64,000 nucleotides of DNA from Deltaproteobacteria bacterium HGW-Deltaproteobacteria-15. Its GTDB lineage: Bacteria; Desulfobacterota; DSM-4660; Desulfatiglandales; HGW-15. A program made the translations under genes and the position numbers. The stretch is taken from NCBI GenBank assembly GCA_002840535.1, contig PHBH01000028.1, positions 109,932-173,931 of the forward strand. The letters are read 5' to 3'. The notes below the pieces were generated by a model. That model made no database searches. It was given only the letters and a program-made list of their open reading frames with translations, and was not told the origin of the DNA. This document shows, one piece after another, positions 18,268-29,158 of this stretch (position 1 is the stretch's first letter; each line of letters starts with the position of its first letter).

Positions 18268-20756
18268 TTCGATCCGGACAGCCTTTCTATTTCTCTTCTG
18301 GAAATGAAAACGGGATGCTCCTTTATCCTCTGCCAGACAATCCGCCGATGTTTCGGCAGCACGACTGTCCCTTTTGCCGTATTCCGCGAAATCCTCACAG
18401 GAAGATCCAGAGAACCACCGCCCGGGCGGATCCTCACCCAATCGCCATCAGCGATTGATGCAGCGGCTGCATCCTTCTCGTGCATGCAGAGAACCGGTTC
18501 GTTTTCTACTTCCCTGAGCAGAGGCGAGTACCCGGCAAGCTCTTCCGTTCCAAAGGTCCACTCCACCAGGAGCAGCTCCAATTCTTCGGCTCTTCCTGCT
18601 CGGCCCTGTTGAGCCCTGGCCTTGAAGGGCGCCGTCCCGCTCCTTTCGGGAATCACGCTTTTATCCTGAAGCGGGTAGTTTTCGAACCCTTCCCTATGCG
18701 GGAGCTCTTCAGCCATGATCCGCCCGGGCGGCGCGAGGAAGTCTTCACCCGTCAAGGACAGCGCCTCGCCAATCTCCAGAAGGATCCGCCATGACGGCTC
18801 CGGCTCGCCGCCGGGAATCGTGCTTTCAAAGACCCTGGGCGGATGGGACCCTCCGCTGATCTGATTGATGGGAGCGCCTCCGACATGCACCGGATGGGCG
18901 AACCGGATCCGCCCTTCGTGGCTGATGAAACTGGAGCCGGCTTCAAACATGGTGGATGCAGGGAGGAAAATGTCCGCCCGCTTGACGGATTCCGAAGGGA
19001 GATAATCCATCACCAGAAGAAGCTCCAGCCTGGACAGGACGCGCTCAAGGCGAGCCCTGTCAGGGAAAGCGCGAAAAGGATCGTTCTCCACGATTATCAG
19101 TGCCTTGATTTCTCCCGCCTCGATTGCCCGGACGGTATCCATGAAACTTGAGGGGCCGGAAAACAGGGCTGAGCCAAAACTGTTTGCCTCCATGAGGAGG
19201 TACAAGAGACCGGCTGAATCTCTCGCGCTTCGCAGCAGCCGTACGCAGTCTGCTGCCAGGGCAGGGGTATTCTCCGTCACGATGTCCGTTCCGCAGACGA
19301 TCGCAACCTTTCGGCTTTTGCGAAGATCGGATGCGAGACCGGAGATCGAATTCTGAATCTCAGGATCGAGGGAATCCCCGGAAGGAAGTGCATCGAAAAA
19401 CTCGAGAGCCGAAACCATAGAACTTTCAACCCTGTCCCGGTCGACACCGCTTCGGACCAGGAAGGCGAGGCAGATCTCCAACTGTGAGTGTCCAACCTGC
19501 AGATGGTGGAACGTAAAGGGCAGTGAAACCGGCCGAGGGTCGATCACCGCCACCTTTGCCCCTTTTCTCCAGGCCTGTCTCATATGAAGCGCAAGCACCG
19601 GAGATTCGTTCACCGGATCCGCACCAACAGCCAGTATGAAGTCCGCACCCTCCAATTCCTGCATGGACATGGCCAGCGACTCATCCAGGCGGGAAACAGC
19701 GGTCATGGTCTTGCGGGCTGTGCCAGGCTCTACAAAATAGACGGGTGGTGTCCACCTGGCGGCCCGGCAGAGCCGTTTCAGCGCAGCTTGACTCTCCACG
19801 CCGGCTCGGGAAGAACCAAGGCACGCAATCGAGGACGCGGACGACTCGTGCTGAATGTGTTTGAGCTTTTCCGCTGCGGCGGAGATAGCCTCTTCCCAGG
19901 TAACCTCCTTTCCGTCAAGCCGCGGTTTTCTAGGCCTTTCAGCGAGATTGGTGAACGGAAAGCCGAAACGGCCGCGGTCGCAGATAAAGAATCCGCGGTC
20001 CAGCTCGTCTACGGGTGCTTCCTGGCGAATCACCTCGCGATAACGACTATTGGAAATCGTCCGGCAGACCAGAGAACAGTGGATGCAGAGGGAAGGTGAG
20101 CGCTGAAGCTCCCACCTTCGATAATTGTATCTGGCAGGCTTATCGGTATAGACACCGGTAGGACAGATGTCGATGAGATTGCCCGCAAAAGGGCTTTCCA
20201 GCGCGCCGTCCGTGTAGCGTCCGAAGTAGACCTTGTCGGCGATCTGCATGGCGCCGAGGTCCCGATACCCGCAAAACTCCTGGTAAAACCTTGCGCAGCG
20301 GTAACACTGGATGCAACGGTTCATCTCATGCTGGACAAAGACTCCCAGGTACTGATCATGGTAGGTCCTCTTCCTGCCTTTGTAGCGCCGGATCCCGTGC
20401 CCTCCTGAAACGGTTTCGTCCTGCAGCAGGCAATGTCCACCCTCGTCGCACACGGGACAGTCATGTGGATGATTCAGCATGAGCCATTCAATGACACGCT
20501 TGCGAAACTGCACTGCTTCAGGATGGGTTGTTGAAACAACCATGCCGTCCTGTGCATCGATCATGCAGCTCATCTGTACGCCTTTGAACTCCTTGTGCAG
20601 CATTTTGACCGCGCACATCCGGCATGCCCCGACCGAACCAAGGATCCAGTGGTAGCAGAACCGGGGGATCATGATGCCCAGCCGTTCAGCGGCCTCGATG
20701 ACCTTGGTCCCCTGGGGAACTTCAATTTCCCGATCGTCGATGATTAATTTCGGCAT
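18264..20756 (-). CDS. nuoG: NADH-quinone oxidoreductase subunit G (molybdopterin oxidoreductase-like)
   Basis: MPKLIIDDREIEVPQGTKVIEAAERLGI...CRMC, CPVCDEGGHCLLQD, CIQCYRCARFYQEF. Confidence 0.95.
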   Translation of the reverse strand: MPKLIIDDREIEVPQGTKVIEAAERLGIMIPRFCYHWILGSVGACRMCAVKMLHKEFKGVQMSCMIDAQDGMVVSTTHPEAVQFRKRVIEWLMLNHPHDCPVCDEGGHCLLQDETVSGGHGIRRYKGRKRTYHDQYLGVFVQHEMNRCIQCYRCARFYQEFCGYRDLGAMQIADKVYFGRYTDGALESPFAGNLIDICPTGVYTDKPARYNYRRWELQRSPSLCIHCSLVCRTISNSRYREVIRQEAPVDELDRGFFICDRGRFGFPFTNLAERPRKPRLDGKEVTWEEAISAAAEKLKHIQHESSASSIACLGSSRAGVESQAALKRLCRAARWTPPVYFVEPGTARKTMTAVSRLDESLAMSMQELEGADFILAVGADPVNESPVLALHMRQAWRKGAKVAVIDPRPVSLPFTFHHLQVGHSQLEICLAFLVRSGVDRDRVESSMVSALEFFDALPSGDSLDPEIQNSISGLASDLRKSRKVAIVCGTDIVTENTPALAADCVRLLRSARDSAGLLYLLMEANSFGSALFSGPSSFMDTVRAIEAGEIKALIIVENDPFRAFPDRARLERVLSRLELLLVMDYLPSESVKRADIFLPASTMFEAGSSFISHEGRIRFAHPVHVGGAPINQISGGSHPPRVFESTIPGGEPEPSWRILLEIGEALSLTGEDFLAPPGRIMAEELPHREGFENYPLQDKSVIPERSGTAPFKARAQQGRAGRAEELELLLVEWTFGTEELAGYSPLLREVENEPVLCMHEKDAAAASIADGDWVRIRPGGGSLDLPVRISRNTAKGTVVLPKHRRIVWQRIKEHPVFISRREIERLSGSK

Positions 20757-20972
20757 ATTCGATAAGACCTTTGTCTTCACCACGAAACACACGAAGAGCA
20801 CGAAGAAAATCATGTTGGAATTGATGGGTTTCGCTTCGCTCTACCCATCCTACAGTCCTCACCACAGAGGCACAGAGGTCGCAGAGAAGAGTACCTCTAT
20901 TTTTTGAATATGCCTTCTCCCATTCTTCCTTGGCCATGGTTCTTCTGCTTACTGCCTACTGCTTACTTCTTG

Positions 20973-22259
20973 TTACTGCTTACTTCTTTTGAACGGGCAT
21001 TTCCTTTTGCGTATATGCTCCATCACCTCGTCTTCAAAAAATTCCAGCAGGCTTTCCACAGGGGAAACGCCGCCCGGCGCAAAGCTGCAGAATGAGTTGG
21101 TCATCTCATCGCATAGCGTTCGGATGAGAGGGAGGTATTCCTCTTCTCCCTCCCCGTTCTCAATGCGTCGCAAGAGATCGCGGACATAGGGAAACCCTTC
21201 ACGGCACGGCGTGCACCAGCCGCAGGATTCCCTGGCAAAAAACTCCGTCATATTCAATGTGGCATCGACCAGGCAGGTGTTTTGATCAAAAACGATGACG
21301 GACCCTGTACCGAGGCGGTTTCCCGCCTTGATCATGGGCTCGAAGTCCATCTCCACATTGTAGAGATCCCTTGGCAGGAAGCGGGTGGATGCCCCACCGG
21401 GAAGGCATGTTTTGAAATCGTGCCCGGCGACCATGTTACCGGCATGCTCCTCTATGAGCTCGCTCAGAGGGGTCCCGATGGGGAGCTCAAAGCACCCCGG
21501 CCGGTTCACGCGGCCGCTGACGCAATAGAGCTTGGTTCCCGATCCGGTCTCGCTTCGCGCAAGGTCTTTGAACCATCCGGCCCCGTTTCGGATGATGTGG
21601 GGCACGTTTGCTAGTGTTTCGGGGTTGTTCACCACCGTCGGCTTTCCCCACAAACCGGCCTCGGTCGAACGGGGTGGCGAATGCCTTGGGTTTGGGCGCT
21701 TCCCCTCGATGGCATTGAGCATTGCAGAGCTTTCCCCGCAGATATAGCGCCCTCCGCTCCGGTGGACGACAATCTCGAACGAGAAGCTGCTTCCCAGGAT
21801 GTTCTTCCCCAGGTATCCGGCCTCTTCTGCGATCTTCACTTCCCGCTCCATGATGGAGGCCACGCTCTCATAAGAGGGGCGCACAAAAAGGAACCCCTTT
21901 GAAGCGGATACGGCATACGCTGCGATAATCATCCCCTCTATGAGCATATGGGGATCAGCATGGATCAGAACCCGGTCCTTGAATGTCCCCGGCTCCATCT
22001 CGTCGGCATTGGTGACCAGATATCTTGGAAAGGGGCCTTTCTCCGAAACCGAAGCCCACTTTCTTCCAGCAGGAAAACCCGCTCCTCCTCGTCCCCGAAG
22101 ATTCGCTTCGCCCACCTGATGGGAGACATCTCGAGGAGAGAGATTCTTCAGTACCCGGGCGAGTGCTTCATAGCCTCCACTCTTGCGGTACTCGTCTATT
22201 CGGGCGATCCGACTCGGTTTCCGATTCTGCAAGAGGACCTGGGAGAGCAAGGGTGTCAT
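20973..22259 (-). CDS. nuoF: NADH-quinone oxidoreductase subunit F
   Basis: LRGRGGAGFPAGRKW, ESCGWCTPCREG. Confidence 0.97.
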   Translation of the reverse strand: MTPLLSQVLLQNRKPSRIARIDEYRKSGGYEALARVLKNLSPRDVSHQVGEANLRGRGGAGFPAGRKWASVSEKGPFPRYLVTNADEMEPGTFKDRVLIHADPHMLIEGMIIAAYAVSASKGFLFVRPSYESVASIMEREVKIAEEAGYLGKNILGSSFSFEIVVHRSGGRYICGESSAMLNAIEGKRPNPRHSPPRSTEAGLWGKPTVVNNPETLANVPHIIRNGAGWFKDLARSETGSGTKLYCVSGRVNRPGCFELPIGTPLSELIEEHAGNMVAGHDFKTCLPGGASTRFLPRDLYNVEMDFEPMIKAGNRLGTGSVIVFDQNTCLVDATLNMTEFFARESCGWCTPCREGFPYVRDLLRRIENGEGEEEYLPLIRTLCDEMTNSFCSFAPGGVSPVESLLEFFEDEVMEHIRKRKCPFKRSKQ

Positions 22260-22744
22260 CCTTTGGGCAATCGGTCCTGCTCAGAAAACCTGCGGAGCAG
22301 TTCATCGATTTTTTGAGTGGTGAGATTCCCGTACACCTCGTCATTCACCATAATGGCCGGTGCGAAATCACAATAACCGATACAGCAGACGGGCAGCAGG
22401 GTGAACAAACCATCGGGGGTTGTTCCACCCATTTCTATCCCAAGCCGCGAACCGATATGGTCGACCAGGGAAAGATGACCCTGCATCCAGCAGACCGTGC
22501 TGTCGCAAACGCGAATCACATACCTGCCCACCGGCTCGCGATAGATGAAATCGTAAAAGGTGGCCAACTCCTCCACCTCAAGGGGTGTCATCCCGAGAAG
22601 GGCCGCCGCATCCTCCACAGCCTGGTCGCTCATGTACCCATAGTTCTTCTGGAGCGCCAGCATCACGTCCACCACCTTTTCCCTCGGGGTCTCCGCCTCT
22701 GCGATTTCTCTGATCAGTCTCTCTTTCAATTTCAAAGGCAGCAT
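22256..22744 (-). CDS. nuoE: NADH-quinone oxidoreductase subunit E
   Basis: 2Fe-2S thioredoxin-like: VCDSTVCWMQG...CCIGYCDFAPAIMVND. Confidence 0.95.
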   Translation of the reverse strand: MLPLKLKERLIREIAEAETPREKVVDVMLALQKNYGYMSDQAVEDAAALLGMTPLEVEELATFYDFIYREPVGRYVIRVCDSTVCWMQGHLSLVDHIGSRLGIEMGGTTPDGLFTLLPVCCIGYCDFAPAIMVNDEVYGNLTTQKIDELLRRFSEQDRLPKG

Positions 22745-22755
22745 CGCTCGCTCCG

Positions 22756-23097
22756 CTCATGAAAAATAGTAAGCAGTAAGCAGTAGGCAGTAAGCAGAAA
22801 AAAAGAAAGAAAAAGGATGACTACCTGCTGCCTACTCCCTCTTTGCATGCTTACCGCTCACACTTCTGCCTTCTGCCTTCTGTCTTCTGACTTCTGTCTC
22901 CTGTCTTCCCTCTTCTTACTCCTGACTTCTGACTTCTGACTTCTGTCTTCTGTCTTCTCTCTTCTGTCTCCTGTCTTCTGGTCCTTTCTGCTTACTGCTT
23001 ACTCCCTACTGCCTACTTTCTGTTCGTCTGTTCACTGCTTACCGCTCACTTTCTTCTGTCTTCCGTCTTCTGTCTTCTGACTTCTGTCTCCTGTTCC
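22756..23097. repeat. Large degenerate heptamer arrays between nuoE and nuoBCD
   Basis: AGTAAGC AGTAAGC AGTAGGC AGTAAGC and TTCTGTC TTCTGAC TTCTGTC TCCTGTC series. Confidence 0.92.
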
Positions 23098-25488
23098 TCA
23101 CCTGTCAATATCCGGCAATATGTAATCCATGGAGCCGTTGATGGCGATCAGGTCGGCGATGGTTCCTCCCACCGCCAGCAGCGGGATGGCCTGGACGTTC
23201 GCAAAACCCGGGCCCCGTATCCGCATGCGATATGCCATGTTCAGGCCGTCGCTCACCACGTAATACCCCTGTTCGCCTCGAGGCACCTCGGAGGCGGCGT
23301 ATGCTTCCCCTTCAGGAATCTTCGGCCCCCTCGTGACATTGATGAAGTGGTGGATAAGGCTCTCGATGTCCCGAAGCGTGTCTTTCTTGTCAGGCACAAC
23401 ATACCTGTAGTCGTCCGAGATATACCGTCCCGATGGCATCTTCGCCGCCGCCTGCTCTATGATCCGGAGGCTCTGGCGCATCTCCTCGAACCGCACCAGA
23501 AAGCGTGCGTAGCAATCTCCCTCCGTTTCCGTCGGCACTTCAAAGTCGAACGTTTCATAGGCCGAGTAGGGAATATTTTTCCGAAGATCCCATTTGACTC
23601 CGGATGCGCGCAGATTGGGGCCGGTCACCCCCATCTCCATGGCATCCCGGGCTGAGAGCCGGCCGATGCCCCGGGTTCGCATCCGGAAGACCGGGTTTTT
23701 CCTGATCAACGTCTCATATTCCTTCAGCCGCGCAGGGAAGATCCTGGTAAACTCGTCGATCGGCTCCTTCCATCCCTCGGGAAGATCCATGGCCACGCCT
23801 CCGATCCGAAACCACTCCGGGTGCAGCCTGCCGCCGGTGATCAACTCGGCAATGTCCATGATCTTTTCACGCTCGCGAAATGCATAGAAATTGGGCGACA
23901 TGGCCCCGGTGTCATGGGCAAATGTCGCAAACCAGACCAGGTGGTTGCTGATCCTGTAGAATTCCGAGAGCATTACCCGGATGAACTGCGCCCTTTCAGG
24001 GACCTTTATGCCCGCAAGCTTTTCCACAGCCTCGACATAGGCCAGTTCATTGGCCGCGCCCGCGAGGTAGTCCACCCGGTCAGTGTAGGGAATGAACTGA
24101 TGCCACGATTGGCGCTCCCCTATTTTTTCAGCGGCCCTGTGGTGATATCCGATGTCCATTTCCAGGGCCCTGATTTCCTCACCATGCACCGTGGCGATAA
24201 AGCGCAGCAGACCGTGGGTGCTGATGTGGTGGGGGCCTATGTTCAGGACGAACTCGTCCTCGCCGAGTTCCCTCTTCAGATACAAACCTCCGTCCAGGGG
24301 CTGGTGCTTTCGTGCATCCTCTTCCGTGTAAGGCGCCATCGCGGTTGCCCGGCCCGGATAGCTCTTGCGCAAGGGATGCCCTTCCCAGTCGTGCGGCATG
24401 AGAATGCGTCGCAGGTTCGGATGTCCCTGGAAACGGATTCCGAACATGTCGAAGACCTCCCGCTCATACCAGTCAGCCGAAGGCCAGATGTCGGTAATGG
24501 TCCTTGTCACCGGGTCCCTTCCGGACAAACCCACCTTCAATCGGACGCGGCTGGCCGATTCGAAGGAGAGCAACTGATAGACGAGCGTATAGTCCGTGTA
24601 GGCATGACGGTTACGGCGGCTTGATTCGTCGATCGCAGTCAGGTCATCGAGGCGCAAGAATCCGGCGGTTGCATCGGTTTTCAGGAAACGAAGAACATCC
24701 TTTGCCTGCGCTTCAACCACATGCACGGTCAGCATGTCGGAGGTTTGGGCCTGAACCGTCACTGCACTGCCGAATTTCTCCTGGAGAACGCGGCTGAGGG
24801 AATGGTCTCTTTCGCTGAGCGCAACACTTTGCGCTGTGGGTGTCCACATCAAGTCGGACCGGCTGGACCAGAATTCGGGGGGCGTGACGGAGGTGCCTCG
24901 CGTAGCCGTCCCGAGGTAACCCGGACCGCGAGAGTCTCTGCTTTTGGTGTGGCCGTCGACCAGAATCGATTTTTGTGTTCCCTGGGTTCCTCCACCGAGG
25001 TGGAAAATGGATCGGGTGGGCTTTTCCGATTTGATCTTTTCCTGAAGAAGAATCAGGGACTGCTCAACAGCTTCGGGCCGGGGCGGGCACCCGGGAATGT
25101 ACACATCCACGGGCAATATCTGATCCACCCCCTGGACCACGCTGTACGCATCGTACATGCCTCCGGAATTGGAGCATGATCCCATGGAGATCACCCACTT
25201 GGGCTCGGGCATCTGCTCGTACAAACGCAGCACGATGGGCGCGACTTTCTTGAAGACGGTGCCGGAGACGATCAACAGATCGGATTGACGCGGTGATCCC
25301 CTCAGCACCTCCGCGCCGAAACGGGCGAGATCATAGCGTGAAGTGAATGCGGCTGCTTCTTCCACAAAACAGCAGGACAGACCGAAGAACAAGGGCCAAA
25401 GGCTGTATTGCCTCGACCAGTTGATCAGGAAATCGGCTTTGCTCAGCAGGATGTCTTGTGCTTTGTGTTTGTAGCGGTGGGACCCCAC
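23098..25488 (-). CDS. nuoBCD: Fused NADH-quinone oxidoreductase subunit B/C/D
   Basis: N-term NuoB ([35 protein letters not shown]), middle NuoC ([39 protein letters not shown]), C-term NuoD ([25 protein letters not shown]). Confidence 0.95.
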   Translation of the reverse strand: MGSHRYKHKAQDILLSKADFLINWSRQYSLWPLFFGLSCCFVEEAAAFTSRYDLARFGAEVLRGSPRQSDLLIVSGTVFKKVAPIVLRLYEQMPEPKWVISMGSCSNSGGMYDAYSVVQGVDQILPVDVYIPGCPPRPEAVEQSLILLQEKIKSEKPTRSIFHLGGGTQGTQKSILVDGHTKSRDSRGPGYLGTATRGTSVTPPEFWSSRSDLMWTPTAQSVALSERDHSLSRVLQEKFGSAVTVQAQTSDMLTVHVVEAQAKDVLRFLKTDATAGFLRLDDLTAIDESSRRNRHAYTDYTLVYQLLSFESASRVRLKVGLSGRDPVTRTITDIWPSADWYEREVFDMFGIRFQGHPNLRRILMPHDWEGHPLRKSYPGRATAMAPYTEEDARKHQPLDGGLYLKRELGEDEFVLNIGPHHISTHGLLRFIATVHGEEIRALEMDIGYHHRAAEKIGERQSWHQFIPYTDRVDYLAGAANELAYVEAVEKLAGIKVPERAQFIRVMLSEFYRISNHLVWFATFAHDTGAMSPNFYAFREREKIMDIAELITGGRLHPEWFRIGGVAMDLPEGWKEPIDEFTRIFPARLKEYETLIRKNPVFRMRTRGIGRLSARDAMEMGVTGPNLRASGVKWDLRKNIPYSAYETFDFEVPTETEGDCYARFLVRFEEMRQSLRIIEQAAAKMPSGRYISDDYRYVVPDKKDTLRDIESLIHHFINVTRGPKIPEGEAYAASEVPRGEQGYYVVSDGLNMAYRMRIRGPGFANVQAIPLLAVGGTIADLIAINGSMDYILPDIDR

Positions 25489-25871
25489 TCGAGGCCTCCC
25501 TTTCTCCAGATGTAGACCAGACCGAATATGAGAATGGTGATGAACAGCGAGATCTCCAGCCAGCCGTACCAGCCAAGAGGCTCAAATGCAGCAGCCCACG
25601 AGAAGATGTACACAGCCTCCACGTCGAAAATGAGAAAAAACACCGCAACCAGATAAAACGGAACCGGGTAATTTAAGAGTGCAGGACCGGTTGGGACGAT
25701 GCCGCTTTCATAAGGCCTGCTTTTCTCCAGCCCTATCTTCTTTTCGCCCAACCAGCCGGCGAGAAACAAGAGAACGGCCACCAGGCCCAGGACCATGACT
25801 GCGTATATCACCAGGGGGAGGAGGCCCGGGACCCATGGCGAAAACAGCTCTGATTCTGAGACAGGCGACAT
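25443..25871 (-). CDS. nuoA: NADH-quinone oxidoreductase subunit A (start trimmed to [10 protein letters not shown])
   Basis: [44 protein letters not shown]. Confidence 0.94.
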   Translation of the reverse strand: MSPVSESELFSPWVPGLLPLVIYAVMVLGLVAVLLFLAGWLGEKKIGLEKSRPYESGIVPTGPALLNYPVPFYLVAVFFLIFDVEAVYIFSWAAAFEPLGWYGWLEISLFITILIFGLVYIWRKGGLEWGPTATNTKHKTSC

Positions 25872-26109
25872 GAATTTTCTCGCTAACGCTACGCTTTTTA
25901 ACGTATCCGCACATTTTACAGGCAGGCTGCCAAAAACCAATACGGGATAGACCGTATTTTGACCTAGAACCCTATACTGAGGCAAGTCAAATAAGGCACT
26001 TGCTTGCTCGATTGACTTTTCTTTATGATGTGCTAAGGGATCTAAGAGGATCTCACCACTAAGAACACGAAGAGTAAGAACAACTTTTAGGACGAAAGGG
26101 CGATATAAC

Positions 26110-27165
26110 ATGGACAGAGAACCTTCCACTGCATGCCGGTTCATTGAAAGGGTCAGGGAGAGAAACAAGGTGGGGGTGTGGGGATTCGGCAATGTCTCGA
26201 GAGACGTGGTCCTTTCCCTTGTGGAGCAGGGATTGGGCAAAGAGATCATCTTCTATGGAAGACCAAAAGAGGGATATCCCAACCGGGCAGGCGCCTGGGT
26301 GGAAGACCTGAAAGCGAACGCACTGCGGCGTCCCCGGATCCTGGGAACGAACAGCACCGAAGACATGGTAGGGCTGGATGTGATCTTTATCGGCGCCGGT
26401 GTACCGAGGAAGGAGGGGCAGAGCAGGAGGGATCTTCTGGCCATGAACACCGGTGTGATTGCCAAGACATCCCTCGAGATCCGAAGACTCTATGAAGGCT
26501 GCTCTTCCAAGGATCTCCCTGTGCTGGTCTACATGGGGAATCCTGTCACGAGCATGACCTGGGTGGGGTACAAGGCCTCGGGCTTCCCCAAACAGAACAT
26601 CATGGGGCAGGCAGGCAACCTGGACGCAAGAAGGATCTGCCATTCTGTTTCGAAAATCCTGGGGCTCTCAGGGAAAGATATGAAGGGGATCGTGTTCGGG
26701 GAACATGGCGACTCCATGGTCGCGAGCACGCGCTACTTCACGGTCGGGGGCATTCCGCTGGACGACCTGGTACGCGCGGAGGGAATCGATCCCATGAAAA
26801 TCAGGGAAGCCGTGGAAGAGGCAAAAAAAGGCGGGACCCACTTCGTCAACGAGACAGGACAGAGCGCCTCGGCCGGCCCTGCCAGGGCAGCATGCGAGAT
26901 GCTCCGATGCATCATTACCGGCGAGTCTGAAGTCCAGCCCGTGATTGCCATCCTCGAGAAGGAATATGGTCTCCTCAAGGAGAGCGACGGCCTGGATTCC
27001 ATGAGCTTCGGGGTTCCCGCCCGTATAGGTCCCGAGGGCGTCGAAAAGATCCATGAACTGCCGGTGGACGATTTTCGCGAAGAGCTGGAGAGGTCCGCCT
27101 CTTTCATCTTAAAGGACATTCAGGCTTCGGCCGGGATGCTGAAAGAGAAATTTGGAATCAGCTAA
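26110..27165 (+). CDS. Lactate/malate dehydrogenase family protein
   Basis: GFGNVSRDVVLSLVEQG, VIFIGAGVPRKEGQSRRDLLAMN, VYMGNPVTSMTWVGYKASGFPKQNIMGQAGNLDARR, GIVFGEHGDSMV. Confidence 0.88.
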   Translation: MDREPSTACRFIERVRERNKVGVWGFGNVSRDVVLSLVEQGLGKEIIFYGRPKEGYPNRAGAWVEDLKANALRRPRILGTNSTEDMVGLDVIFIGAGVPRKEGQSRRDLLAMNTGVIAKTSLEIRRLYEGCSSKDLPVLVYMGNPVTSMTWVGYKASGFPKQNIMGQAGNLDARRICHSVSKILGLSGKDMKGIVFGEHGDSMVASTRYFTVGGIPLDDLVRAEGIDPMKIREAVEEAKKGGTHFVNETGQSASAGPARAACEMLRCIITGESEVQPVIAILEKEYGLLKESDGLDSMSFGVPARIGPEGVEKIHELPVDDFREELERSASFILKDIQASAGMLKEKFGIS

Positions 27166-27224
27166 TGTGGATTTCCACGATCAGGCAGATTTTCAGACCA
27201 GCCTTGCAGCGGCCACAGGGAGAA

Positions 27225-28385
27225 CTAATCCCCGAGAAGCAGATCCAAGGGAAGAGGCGCGAACGGCCTCAGGAAGAAGGCTTCACCTTGGCTGTTTTCG
27301 CCCACGATCCAGCCTTTGTCATTAATGCCATAGGCTGCAACGCATTGCAGCCCGGGAGGCAGATTCACCACCAGGTCGTTCAGGTCATACATTGTACCGG
27401 ACTCCCATAGGAAAGCTTTACCGTACGAAGTGCCCGCCACCTGGCCCGCGTTGTTGATATCATAGGCCACGTTTTCCGTTGTGCTCATGATGGGGGGGGA
27501 AAAGTTGCCTGTGAGTGTTCCGGAATGGCTTCCGCCCCCTGACATATACAACAGGCTGCCTACAAACGAGTCGGAATCGTCGCCGCTGTCTGCCAGGATA
27601 CCCAAGTCCTGCATAGGCTGGCCGGGGGTTTTTAGGAAAGCACGATAATTCCCTTGCCCATTTTCAGCCCAGCCCACCACCTGGCCGGCATTGTTGATCC
27701 GGTAAGCACAGCTTTGCTCTCCCCCAAGACTGCCAAGATCGCTTGTCTCCCCGTTGGGGTTTCTCAAGAAGGCTCGCATCTCGGGGAACCAGCTGGAATC
27801 AACCGTCACCTCGGAACAACCCACCACCTGACCGGCGTCGTTGATGCTCCTAGCCCTTCCAACGATACCCAGATCTTGCATGGGCCGGCCGGGGTCCTTC
27901 AAAAAAGCTTTGACCTGGAATTCCTTGCTTATCGATAAACCCACTACCTGGCCGGAATTGTTTACGCCGTAAGCCCAACTGATCATGGCGCCATCTAACG
28001 TTCCAAGTTCCTTCATGGGTTGACCAGGGTTTTTCAGGTAAGCCCGAAAATGATTCTCCCCATCAGTCATCATCCCCACCACCTGGCCCCGCTCATTGAT
28101 GCCGCAAGCGTCTGCAGAAGACAAAGGCGTTGAGAGGCCGATAAGTGGCTGCATAGGTTTTCCCGGATCTTTCAAGAACCCCCAGTGAGAATCCTCCGTA
28201 CTAACCGACCCTACAATCCGGCCGGCCTTGTTGATATCATGTGCTTTAGTTGAAGTCGCATCAGGCAAGGTCTCCACGGCATGGTAAACATAGCGGGGCG
28301 CGGCATCGAGAGGGTCAGGGAACTGGAGTGTCGACAAGACGACCGCTGCAATTGTCAAAGCGAACTTCTTCATCAGATTCTCCAA
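27225..28385 (-). CDS. Secreted HAF-repeat protein
   Basis: Signal peptide MKKFALTIAAVVLSTLQ..A and repeated INNAGQVVG...AFL..PG.PMQDLG motifs. Confidence 0.85.
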   Translation of the reverse strand: MENLMKKFALTIAAVVLSTLQFPDPLDAAPRYVYHAVETLPDATSTKAHDINKAGRIVGSVSTEDSHWGFLKDPGKPMQPLIGLSTPLSSADACGINERGQVVGMMTDGENHFRAYLKNPGQPMKELGTLDGAMISWAYGVNNSGQVVGLSISKEFQVKAFLKDPGRPMQDLGIVGRARSINDAGQVVGCSEVTVDSSWFPEMRAFLRNPNGETSDLGSLGGEQSCAYRINNAGQVVGWAENGQGNYRAFLKTPGQPMQDLGILADSGDDSDSFVGSLLYMSGGGSHSGTLTGNFSPPIMSTTENVAYDINNAGQVAGTSYGKAFLWESGTMYDLNDLVVNLPPGLQCVAAYGINDKGWIVGENSQGEAFFLRPFAPLPLDLLLGD

Positions 28386-28529
28386 AGAAAACTGTTCTCA
28401 GTGACATTTCCGGAAAGGCGATGGCGCGGTTCGGATTGTGGGAACTCGTTTTTTATAATGGAATATAGGCGAATTGGTTATTCTATGTCAAGCAGTGATT
28501 AAGTATGCCATGTTTAGGCTTACACAGAG

Positions 28530-28958
28530 TCAGAGAGCGGGTTTATCTCCGCTCATCCTGTCGCATTTCTTTTTCACCTTCCCCAGGAATCCTCCCGTGG
28601 AGACGATCATTTGTTCATTGGCCCCTTCGGCGATTCTCTCGAACTCGTCCCGAACCGTCACGCGAAAGGTCAGTTTTCGTCCCTCGATCTTCTCCAGCAA
28701 GGCTTCGGCAGTAACCTTCAGCCCGAGAGGGGTAGCGGCAAAATGTCTGATCGAGATCATCGTCCCGACGGTGATCATGCCCGGTGGGAGGAGACCGTTG
28801 ACAGCGTTCCGCGAGGCCTTCTCCATCAGGAGGACCACCCAGTGAGTGGAGAGGACCTCAGCGCCGGTATTCCCGATGGTGCTCGCCAGGTGCTCCCGTT
28901 GAACAACCATTTCGTCCTTACCCTTAAGCCCGGTCTTGATCTCAGCCATTTTCTCCAC
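28530..28958 (-). CDS. Thioesterase-like hotdog-fold protein (FlK-like)
   Basis: STHWVVLLMEKASRNAVNGLLPPGMITVGTMISIRHFAATPLGLKVTAEALL. Confidence 0.8.
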   Translation of the reverse strand: MEKMAEIKTGLKGKDEMVVQREHLASTIGNTGAEVLSTHWVVLLMEKASRNAVNGLLPPGMITVGTMISIRHFAATPLGLKVTAEALLEKIEGRKLTFRVTVRDEFERIAEGANEQMIVSTGGFLGKVKKKCDRMSGDKPAL

Positions 28959-29158
28959 CTCCGTACTCCGTCATTTCCCGCACGACCTGTGCGGGGAATC
29001 CAGAAAGACAAAGACTTCTGGATGCTGGATCGAATCCCACAAACAATACGGGATAAGCCGGCATGACGAAATGAGTCTCTGATTGACACTTATAACACCT
29101 CTCTGGTAAGTGTGCCCCTTTGATAAGTCTTTTTTAACGAGCTTCAGGGGAGGAAAAC

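Noticed and set aside
22756-23097. CRISPR array between nuoE and nuoBCD
   Set aside because: Period is 7 bp and continuous, with no unique spacers or long conserved repeats; no cas genes in the window
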